DNA from: Diphasiastrum complanatum
Lineage: Eukaryota > Streptophyta > Lycopodiopsida > Lycopodiales > Lycopodiaceae
Assembly: GCA_029204225.1 (NCBI GenBank)
Contig: CM055092.1
Coordinates: 22,285,669-22,349,668, forward strand
Reading direction: 5' to 3'
Length of the DNA: 64,000 nt
Within the stretch, counting starts at the first letter, position 1; each line of letters opens with the position of its first letter. Of this stretch, positions 55,375 to 64,000 are shown one piece after another. A program made the position numbers and the translations under genes. The notes beneath the pieces were generated by a model. It ran no database searches and was not told the origin of the DNA. It saw only the letters and a list, made by a program, of their open reading frames with translations.

Positions 55375-56618
55375 CGGTAGTGAACGACACAATTATGATG
55401 ACCATCCACTCTTCTGGTGACCATTCACTCCCTGTAGTGAATGGCATGGTTCTGACGACCATTCACCACTGTTAGCAACAGTTTTGCTGCAGTTGTTTTC
55501 ATCGCGCTACGGAATCGAGGACGCACACCACACAAACACCTCAAAACGCGCCAAAATGTTAGCCTTTTGTTCGGTTTAGGGTTTAGGGTTTGTGGAACAA
55601 ACGACCAGAAGGAGGATACCAAAGATACTGTTGAGCAAGATTCTGATCATGCAAGCCTTCAGTTAGCCAGGGAGAAAGTTCCAGCTCTTCCATAAGTCTG
55701 AAGTGTGCCATAAGTATTGAAGTTGCTTGGTATATGACAGGGACGGTGTGAGTGAAAGCCAGTTAAAGCATGTTTCGCAATAAGAACACAGTTTGAAAGG
55801 AAATTTTATGGGCTTCAATAGCCATTTCCTGAACTCAGACACCCAAGGAAGCAGCATAGATCAGACAATGATCAATACCCTTTCATCTGGATGTTTGGCC
55901 ACGAAACTTTGTATGAAAGCAATGGTCAAAAATGTCTTTCCAGTGCATGGAGATGGTCTCAGTGGTTTTGACGCCAGTACGTGTTCCTGAATTTTGCCAC
56001 ATCACCAATTGCTCTGTTTTCAACTCCACGTGAAACGTTTTTGGTGAGCCGACAGAGACAGCACCCAGTGGTTTTTAATCCACTGATCAAAAACCAATGG
56101 GTGCTGTCTCTGAAAGCTCACCAAAAGACATTTGACGTGGAGTCTGAAAACAGAGCAATTAATGGCGTGGTGAAATCCGGGAGTACGTAAGGGCAACACA
56201 ACCACTCCTTTCGTCCGCATGCACTAGAAAGACATTGTTGACCATTGCTTTCTTGCAAGGCTTCCTGGCCAAATGTCCAGATGGAAGGGTAGTGAACATT
56301 GCCTGGTATATACTGCTTCGTTGGGTGTCCGAGTTCAGGAAACGGGCAGTGAAGCCAAAATCTAAATCATAAAACAGTATAAAGCCAACATAATTGAACC
56401 CTAAACTCTGTACAGATTGAAAAACCCGCTCTAATTGGCTTTCACTTACACCATCCCCGTCGGTAACCAAGCAACTTCAGTACGTCTGTCGCACTCGACA
56501 GTTATGGAAGAGATCGAACTTTCTTCCTGACTAGCTGAAGGCTTGTACTCTTCATCATCAGAAGAGTCTTGCCCAACAGTGTATTTGATGTCCTTCTTTT
56601 CGCCGTTTGTTTGCTAGC
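55375..56618. repeat. Foldback palindrome: left arm and start of right arm
   Basis: Left arm about 55375-56080, right arm from about 56085, pairing outward from ACCCAGTGGTTTTTAATC/GATCAAAAACCAATGGGT. Matching landmarks: GACGGTGTGAGTGAAAGCC (55741) with GGCTTTCACTTACACCATCC (56438); AAGCCTTCAGTTAGCCAGGG (55655) with CTGACTAGCTGAAGGCTTGT (56527). The right arm stops at the LTR element's left target repeat (56619) and resumes at 60376. Divergence of perhaps 15-25% between the arms suggests some age. Confidence 0.85.
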
Positions 56619-56623
56619 CGTTG

Positions 56624-56869
56624 TGTTGTAAAGCTATCTTCATAAGCTTTACTTCCGGCGCCACTGGCGCCAGCATTGTCCCCGGCGCTAGCAGCGCCCC
56701 TGCTGCTCTCGGCGCCGGCACCACTGTGACCAGAATCCAACCGGCGCCAAGTTCCTATGGTTGAAAATCTTTGATCGGTTCTAGCGAAGTCCAGAGAGCT
56801 CAGATCGATGTGCAATCACCTCACACCTAAGTCGTGGTTCCCGGCTCCCTTTGGGATGCCTGCGCTACA
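56624..56869 (+). repeat. 5' LTR (internally deleted)
   Basis: Starts TGTTGTAAAG and ends GCGCTACA. It contains GGCGCCACTGGCGCCAGC-like sequence shared with the 3' LTR. About 970 bp present in the 3' LTR are missing at the junction CACAC|CTAAGTCG. Confidence 0.85.
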
Positions 56870-56884
56870 TGTGGTATCAGAGCG

Positions 56885-57300
56885 TCCGCGGGGGTGGGGG
56901 CGTTACTGAGGCAATGTGCTGCCTAACGGTGAAAGCACGAGTGCGTCCACGTGGGTGGTATATTCAAGGATAGCTGTCGTTCGTTTAGCTATAAAGGGCT
57001 ATCGACCAAATTTGGTGGGGGCAAAACTGAGGAAATGTGTTGCCTAACGGTGAAAGCACGGGTGCGTCCACGATTGGGGGGTATGCTGCTGATCGTTTAG
57101 CTATAAGGGCTATCGACTAGATTTGGTGGGGGCGTTACTGAGGCAATGTGCTGCCTAACGGTGAAAGCACGGGTGCGTCCACGGGGGTGGTATATTCAAG
57201 GATAGCTGCCGATCGTTTAGCTATAAGGGCTATCGACCAAAAAGTGGTGGGGCGTGACTGAGGCAATGTGCTGCTTAATGGTGAAAGCACGGATAGTTGG
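56885..57300 (+). repeat. Four tandem repeats of about 120 bp inside the LARD-like element
   Basis: The unit is GAGGCAATGTGCTGCCTAAC then GGTGAAAGCACGGGTGCGTC, GTTTAGCTATAAGGGCTATC and GACCAAATTTGGTGGGGGC. Copies begin near 56908, 57030, 57139 and 57259, the last one incomplete. Confidence 0.85.
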
Positions 57301-59154
57301 AGGGGTGTCCTATGTGGGCTAATTCTGTGATCGATTTGTATGGGCGCGGCCAGGCAAAGGTCCGTTGGCAGGACCATCTCAAAAGGGGACCTTGTCTTTG
57401 TTACTTGTTAGTAAACCTGCCTGAGTGTCTTACTTGTATGTATTCGTGGTGAGTCTTAGTACTCGTGCTTTGCCTGGTTTGCATGATTGCTTGTGATACA
57501 AGGAGCTGATGGCTCGAGAAGGAACCTTTCTTTTGAAGGCTGATACCATCAAACAAAGAGGACTACAGAATCTGTGGGGCAGATTTGCAGTTCAAGTACT
57601 CGCACATGAACGGCAACGAAACGACTCAATGTTTGCAAAGGATGGATGGCTAGCCTGTTTCTTGGGTTAGTTTCATTTGCGACAACGCCCACCAAGACGC
57701 AAGCAGAAAGTCAAAAGTTGGAAAGGGCAATTTCAGGGGAGATTTTCTATGGAGCAGTTGGTCTTCATTTTGGGACGGCCACCTTCGGAACTGAAACTCA
57801 CTGAGCATGGGTGATATCTAGTATCAGTTGGGTTTTTCCTCAAAGGAGAAAGACTAGGATCCTCTTCAGAGATTGGCAACAAGTTGGATCGAGCCATAAT
57901 CCTAGCAGATGGGAAGCAAAGTGTTGGAAAGGCTTTTTGTCCAAAGAACTCTACTCTAAGTCCGATCAGCTGATTTTACAAGTGGAGGGGAACTATCACA
58001 AACACCTCTCTCTTGGGGCAAATTTTGAATGAAAGTTGATCAAAACAGGGGCAAATTCAAGGTGACCTAGCCATACTCACACGAGGAGACTGGCGAACTT
58101 TGGACCTAATAAGTTGACAAGTTTTTGTTGTGGAAACAAAAGCTTGTTATAAGCTTTATCTGGACCAGCAATGATGAGGAAACATATGAGTACGCTGGCT
58201 TGTGTCACGTGTAAGGCAGCTGATCAATGAAGGAACTGTGAAAGTTGAGTCTTGCATGAGAGACTTGGTATTTCGAACGAACGCTAAGGGACAGTTCGCG
58301 TTGAGATCGGACTAGTGCAAACTATGGGTGCATGTGTCTGATTCAAAGAGAGCTACTTGAAGCCAAGCTCGATGTACACTTCTTGTTTTGACTGTGAGGC
58401 AACTGACCAGTGATGGAATTGTGAAAGTCAAGTTTTTGCGCGACGGACATGGTGCTTCAAACAAACGCGAAGAGATAGTTCGTATGCGGATCAAATTGGT
58501 GCGACCCTTTGGCTTTCCACGAGGTCGATGGTTACATTTGGGCTGATTCAAAGAGCTACTTCAAGCTAAGTGAGAGGTGCATTGCGGAGTACTCAATCTT
58601 TGCCTACCTTAAAGAGCCAAGATGGAAAAGTATCAAGATCAGGCTAGGACAAGGAGAGAAATCAAGGTGTAGAAGCAACAAGGCACGGAGTGGACCATAA
58701 AGTGGGCAATCAAAAGATAAATCCTTTGGCTCAGGGAGCCTTGATACCTGTGCGGAACTGATCAAATCTGGAGCTCAGGGAGCTCAACACAAAGTGCATC
58801 AAGGACAAATCAGGAGCTCAAAGGAGTTCCAAAGTCGAAAGTCAGAAGCGACAGGGGCGAACATTTCAAAGAAAGGCCTCTGTCACCAGTTAATAAGGTT
58901 CTTGGGTTTTACAAAAGCGATATCAAATCTACGCTTTTCCCAGACAAAGAGATATTTTCAAGTTATGTAATTTTTCAGGTACAAAGAGCTGAGCCTCCGA
59001 CTTGTTGTGTGCCAGCTTCAATGTTAATAAACAGTGGCCAGTAAATTGAGTACTATGCCAAGTAGCTTAAATGTATAGTTATTTTAATTGGGAGACACCT
59101 TTACTTTAATCTGACATCTGATGAGGACATCAGATTTTATAAAGGTGGGGTGGA
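57301..59154 (+). other. Non-coding interior of the LARD-like element
   Basis: No gag or pol similarity in any frame. A diverged duplication of about 150 bp is present (58217-58365 and 58397-58568: AAGGAACTGTGAAAGTTGAG versus TGGAATTGTGAAAGTCAAG; GATTCAAAGAGAGCTACTTG versus GATTCAAAGAGCTACTTCAA). Confidence 0.6.
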
Positions 59155-60370
59155 TGTTGTAAAGCTATCTTCATAAGCTTTACTTCCGACGCCACTGGCG
59201 CCAGCATTGTCCCCGGCGCCAGTAGCGCCCCTGCTACTCCCGGCGCCACTGTGACCAGAATGCAGCCGACGCCAAGTTCCTATGGCTGAAAATCTTTGAT
59301 CGGTTCTAGCGACGTCCAGAGAGCTTAGATCGATGTGCAATCACCTCACACAATCTAGGCATGATTAAAGGAAGCTTGGGGATCAATAAAATCTAGAGAG
59401 ATAAAATGACTTTCTAGAAAGAGAAAATCCTAGAGAGAGAAAAACGTGCTTTGCCAACCTGGGTAGAGTGCTTGGTATGAGGGGGGGTGCCGAATCCCAC
59501 CAATACTATAGGGGAGTGCGGGTTGCGACTCAGGGCGAGCTCCAACCAAGTCTCAGCCTCCCTTGATGGAATGTTGTCATGGCTCTCGCCTTGGCATGCT
59601 AGCGCCCCGGAGACTAGGTCGGTCACACACTTGAAATGTAACCTTCTCAGATTTATCAATAAAGTGGGATGTTCCTCAAACTGACTCTGATTACCTTCTG
59701 GATTTTAGTGTTCGGTAAAAGCGCCAGTTGTAAGGCCGCTTCAAAATTTTTAAGTTGGCACATAGCTGAGGGTCGTATCCCAGGACGCCAGCGGTATGCC
59801 GTCGGGACCATTCGGTCCGTGGCGCCAGCGGTATGCTGTCGGGACCATTTGGTCCAGGAACTGGTTGTCTCCATATCTGTCGCGGCTTGTGGTTCCGAGT
59901 GTTCCTTGCATGAACGTGAATGGGTTAAGCTCTTGGGGAACGGGCTCTAACCTGTCGGCTGAGTTGGATGGCTTGCTTGGGTGGAAGTTACCTGTTTATG
60001 GCTGTCCAGTCTGGCGTGGCGCCAGGTTGGCTTCCAGCGCTCGTGACGAAGCTTTCAGTTGGTTAAGTCTGATGTAAGTCAGACCGCTTGCTTGGAATGG
60101 ATGTTACTCGTTTGTAACGAAGCTTCGAGTTGGTTAAGTTTGATGTATGTCGGGCGGCTTGCTTGGAGGGAAGTCACCCACATCGGGACTCCTGATCTGG
60201 CATGGCGCCAGGTTGGATCTCAATGTTGGTTTTCGGAACTTCAAGTTGGTTAAGTCTGATCGTTGTTGGCGAGTTGGCTACTTGTATGTCAAGTGGGTTT
60301 GGATGGCAAGAGTTGAAGGCTGGGAAGCTAAGTCGTGGTTCCCGGCTCCCTTTGGGATGCCTGCGCTACA
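59155..60370 (+). repeat. 3' LTR, full-length form (1.2 kb)
   Basis: Contains internal tandem duplications: GGTATGCCGTCGGGACCATT and GGTATGCTGTCGGGACCATT (59791-59850), and two rounds of GTTGGTTAAGT(C/T)TGATGTA(A/T)GTC..GCTTGCTTGGA (60057-60180). Ends TGCGCTACA. Confidence 0.85.
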
Positions 60371-60375
60371 CGTTG

Positions 60376-60575
60376 GCCCTAAAGCATACGATAGGTCCAC
60401 ACTTTTGCGCATTTTGATGGGCTTGTGTGGTGTGCGTCCTCAATTCCATGGCTTGATGAAAACAACTGTGGAAAAACTGTTGTTCACAATTTTGAACTCC
60501 AGATGTTAATGGACACCAGAAGAGTGGATGGTCAGCAGAACTATGCCATTCACTATAGGGGACCACATGACCGAC
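60376..60575. repeat. Foldback palindrome: remainder of right arm
   Basis: GGGCTTGTGTGGTGTGCGTCC with GATGAAAACAACTGTGG is the reverse complement of 55495-55550 (CAGTTGTTTTCATC..GGACGCACACCACACAAAC). GAATGGCATGGTTCTGACGA at 55439 pairs with 60530-60552. Confidence 0.85.
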
Positions 60576-60639
60576 CATCCTGCAAGAGGTATAGCTACCT
60601 CTGTCCCCACGTTCTACACAGTATTGTGTCTTGTATGAT

Positions 60640-61365
60640 GTGATCGGTTGCCCCCCGGTTGAACTTCTACGGCTTACTAATTACTTATGCAAAACTGTTT
60701 CATTCACTACAGGCTGTCCGTCCGTTCCTCGTCCTGTCTGCTCCCACAAGTTCCTAGTGAGGTGGTCGGTTGGCCGAAACGGACGGCACCCGAAACAAGG
60801 CCTATTTGGGGAAACCGGGCCGTCGGACAGAGACCTGCAAAACTAGTCCATTTCACGTGACCTTATTGCGTTTCTGTCCTGTCGAACGGCCATTTTGACC
60901 GGACGACACCCGCATCGAACCAGGCTCAGCCCCTTGAGATCGTATCGGGGCCACGAATCGTTTGATTGTATTCTCGGACCATTTTGTCAATTCCGAATGT
61001 TTTCAGGTCCCATCCCGGCAAAGTGTCCTCGAAGCCATGTTTTGACCCTAAACTTCGGAAGGACGTATTGGGCCTGCCGTCCGTCTAGTCCTCGTCCCAT
61101 CTGCTCCCACAGGTTCCTATCGAGGTTGTCCGCTGGCCGAAACGGACGACACGTGAAACGGATCCCGTTTGGAGAAACGGGACCGTCAGACAGATAGCTG
61201 CAAAACTAGTCCATTTCGACTGACCTAATAGCGTTTCCAACTCGTCGAACAAGCATTTTGACTGGACGATGCCCGAATCGGGCCAGGCTCGATCCCTTGG
61301 GTAAGTACCCACTCCACGAACCAGTGAACTGTATTCCTGGACCATTAATACATTCTACGCAGGTT
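60640..61365 (+). repeat. Two tandem copies of the ~360-bp repeat unit
   Basis: CCGTCCGTTCCTCGTCCTGT at 60717 and CCGTCCGTCTAGTCCTCGTC at 61078 start matching blocks with GGCCGAAACGGACG(G/A)CAC, TGCAAAACTAGTCCATTTC and CATTTTGAC(C/T)GGACGA. The period is 361 bp. A third copy is at 54.55-55.1 kb. Confidence 0.85.
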
Positions 61366-61774
<409 letters not shown>

Positions 61775-61934
61775 TTGCACGAAGCAAACCATTTCTGACT
61801 AACCATTCAAATTTCACAAAGCTAACCATTTGTAAGCAACCACGATAAATTAGCCATGACACCAATAGACTGTAAAAAAATATATACATCTCATCTGATG
61901 CCACTGTACATGATGCTAAAATGTGTATCAGTAT

Positions 61935-64000
61935 CTACAAGTCCGTGCTAAAAAAATCATCCCTCTGCGTGCTAGATGCATCTGCAGGGGTGTCAAATAC
62001 AAAGTCAGGCTGGGAGTCTGGAGGCATCTGGGACTCCTCTACGTCTGGGCCAACGCCTGCCAAGAGACGACTAGAAAAATCATCAGCGCGTCCCCTCTTG
62101 GCTGGCCTGCCTCTGGGTCTGCCGGAAGGAACCCTCTGTGGTACACTCCTGCCTGGGGGTCTCCCACGGGGGGGTCTCTGGGAAGAACTGCCTGCCTGTG
62201 ATGCTCTGAGTCGTCGCTGCGCTATCTGTCTCTGGGCAGCAGCCTCTGTCTCCCTCGCAAACTCTCACCAACCATCATCTGAAAGGGGGCGTGATGCAGG
62301 GGTACTGGGTGGGGCACGTGGACCATCCCCTGCTAGGTCGATCGTCTCGTCTGAATCATATGTGGGCTCATCATCAGAGGAGGGCAATGGAACGTCAGCA
62401 GGGAGGGTGGTGGTCTCATCGGCATCGACATCATCCTCGGGATCACCCTGCAGAGCACGCCGAGCGGCATCGTCTAGATCAACCTCTGGCTCTGGCTCAT
62501 GATCTGCCGCTGCAACCAGGCACTCATCGAGATTGACCTGCACAAGTCAATCATTCGTGAGAATAGCCGAAGCAACCGTGAGGGCATTAAACTGAATGTC
62601 TCAAACCAATACGAAAGCAAAACGACAGAGCAACGAAATATACCTGCAGCAGTAGGGCGCGTGCGCCTCCTGCCCTCATGCTCTCCGTGATGCGTCGAAC
62701 CACTCTGGTGTTGGTGTTGCAATACACCAGGTCATTGCACCGCTCTGTCGTCAGACGGTTCCGCCTGTTCGTGTGAACAAGGCTGAACGCTAACCAGTTC
62801 CGCTCGCACACGCAAGCAGAACAGTCTTGCATTAATTGGCAACAACTCGAGTGAGTACCGACCTTGTAGAGAAAATGCGAAAATTGGTTGGATGAATGAG
62901 ATCAGACAACATACTTGTGAAAGGACTCGGAGTGCGAGCGTCCTCAGGTCTGGTTGTCTGGCGCCGTAGCTCTCCCACCATGATACAGGCAAGAGCCTGT
63001 TCTCTCGGACACGTGCAAGTTGCTCGCCGAACAGCCCCAGAGAGTGCCTGCAGTTGAGCAACGATATGCTTGAGTACGCTTGAGCCCGCGCAGGGAAATT
63101 GAACGAACGATAGCGTACGATAGATCAAGAGTTTACTTAACCGAGCCTCTGCACCTCGAGCTTGATGCGGAACCCAGTGTCGTTGCTGAGGAGGCGGATG
63201 TATGCGAACCAGTCCGCACGCAGCTCTGCATCGTCGTACTGCCTCTCGCTCTGAAACAGTGGATGCAGTATGTGGGCCACACTGTGAACGGGCTGATGAA
63301 ACTTCTCCCATCGCCGCTGCCACAAGCGCCTAATAGGCTCCAACCTGTCGACCAAACCACGTGGAGGCAACTGTTACATACCATCGTGTTGCGGCAGCAA
63401 GATGAAACAGAGTGTGAAATGGAAGTAAGGATGGTGAGACGGAAAAAGGCAGGGTCCAGCTCAAAACGCTGGAGAGACTCGCCTATGCGGTCCATGAACT
63501 CGTATATGAGGCCCATCGTGCACCCCTCGCGATCAACGAGCCTCAGAACAGAGTAGATGGGGCGTTTGACGTCCATTAGCTGCTACATATCCACCCAGAA
63601 AGGCTCCATGAAGAGGATCTCGTGGAAGGCCAAGCCCTCTGGGGTCGTGGACAGGTCCATGGCGGTGAACTCTGCCGAAGTGGCCATGTACCGCAATTCA
63701 CCCTTGAGCTTGTGTAGCTGCTCAAGCATGATGAACTGGTAGGCGAAGCGGGTGCGAGCGGGCTTCTTCAAGTCGAGCCTGCATTGACAAACGGAATGAG
63801 AGGCACACATGAAACGAGCAAAAAAAAAGGAGCATCTTGAACGAGCCAAAAAATAAGTGGCAGCTTACCTGCTGAATGTGCGGAAAAGGGCCGTCATGCG
63901 GCACTTGCGTGTGACGAAGTCCACAACCGCAAGTGCCCTCGTGAGAATGTCACTGACCCAAGGCAGGCGCCCGATGGAATGCAGGAGGAGGTCTAGTGAG
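61935..64000 (-). pseudogene. hAT-like transposase, copy C (partial, runs off the right edge)
   Basis: Minus-strand exons paralleling copy A: DLLLHSIGRLPWVSDIL and TRKC (from 64000), LDLKKPARTRFAYQFIMLEQ (63780-63583), VKRPIYSVLRLVDREGCTMG and LIYEFMDRIGESLQ (63575-63450), VHSVAHILHPLFQSERQYDD (63300-63133), NRLLPVSWWESYGARQPDLR (63050-62905), QDCSACVCERNWLAFSLVHT with NRRNRLT (62832-62640). The last exon is acidic (EPEPEVDLDDAARRAL..). A TGA at 62267-62265 interrupts it, after which the same frame continues with AT-hook-like SGRPRGRPAKRGRADD to a TAG at 61937-61935. It is far more diverged from A and B than those are from each other. Confidence 0.8.

Larger units (their letters stand above)
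56624..60370 (+). mobile_element. Non-coding LTR retrotransposon (LARD-like) inserted in the foldback
   Basis: Direct repeats begin TGTTGTAAAGCTATCTTCAT at 56624 and 59155 and end TGCGCTACA at 56869 and 60370. The target duplication CGTTG is perfect (56619-56623 and 60371-60375). Primer-binding site TGGTATCAGAGC is at 56872-56883; the polypurine stretch AAAGGTGGGGTGGA is at 59141-59154. The 2.3-kb interior has no retroviral protein. The 5' LTR is 246 bp and the 3' LTR 1216 bp; they match only over the first ~195 and last ~46 bases. Mobilisation in trans by an autonomous relative is inferred. Confidence 0.9.

Noticed and set aside
54391-55590. Telomere-like TTTAGGG units at 54.39 and 55.57 kb
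   Set aside because: Only two units at each place, consistent with chance or a short interstitial motif; not evidence of a telomere or fusion.
56885-57300. CRISPR-like array
   Set aside because: Four long, diverged tandem units without unique spacers in a plant LTR element; not CRISPR.

Overview
The window is nuclear DNA of a land plant, almost certainly a vascular plant with a large, transposon-rich genome. The evidence is spliced genes with GT-AG introns, a plastid-type transit peptide, a plant 2-oxoglutarate dioxygenase, a coatomer beta subunit whose introns are larger than its exons, plant LTR retrotransposons primed by initiator tRNA-Met, a tRNA-headed SINE, and DUF659/hAT-type transposases. 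The lineage below that (fern, lycophyte, gymnosperm, angiosperm) cannot be fixed by eye. There is no operon-like or bacterial organisation.

Three host-type genes are supported: a first exon of a plastid-targeted protein (minus, 1079-810, the rest lies left of the window); a three-exon Fe(II)/2-oxoglutarate dioxygenase (plus, 13492-16168); and the last three coding exons of coatomer beta (minus, 41756-40240). The upstream coatomer exons are not visible up to 64 kb in my reading. Eroded or unidentified coding remnants lie at 18.45-19.16 kb and 22.2-23.2 kb. A very divergent histone H3-like reading frame (minus, 21370-20678) with CENH3-like traits and a long tail is the most unusual gene. It faces a plus-strand ORF across an 860-bp region full of a repeated GCACAAGTGCGATAT-type motif and CACGTG boxes.

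The rest is layered transposable elements. 3.9-10.4 kb: minus-strand Ty3/gypsy pol relics followed by three uncommon extra ORFs, abutting a plus-strand protease fragment and retroelement 3' end. 17-24.7 kb: copia relics. 25-36 kb: inverted and tandem LTR-retroelement pieces, with a copia 3' end lying inside gypsy sequence. 36.0 kb: SINE head. 36.7-37.2 kb: GC-rich MITE with perfect 16-bp terminal inverted repeats. 42.6 kb: LINE reverse-transcriptase relic.

43.5-64 kb is dominated by three related hAT-like elements. Copy A (43.51-49.74 kb) has GGTACC-palindrome subterminal arrays, a five-part transposase on the minus strand (BED finger, DUF659-like region, hAT dimerisation domain, long Pro-rich AT-hook tail), and a second small convergent gene (ORF1) entering from the other end. 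Copy B (50.07-53.97 kb) is an inverted, 5'-truncated, decayed copy with the same layout. Copy C is a diverged transposase running off the right edge (from 61.94 kb), with an ORF1 relic at 55.1 kb. Between these lie a roughly 1.4-kb foldback palindrome split by a 3.75-kb non-coding LTR retrotransposon (56624-60370, target duplication CGTTG), and a ~360-bp repeat unit present three times.
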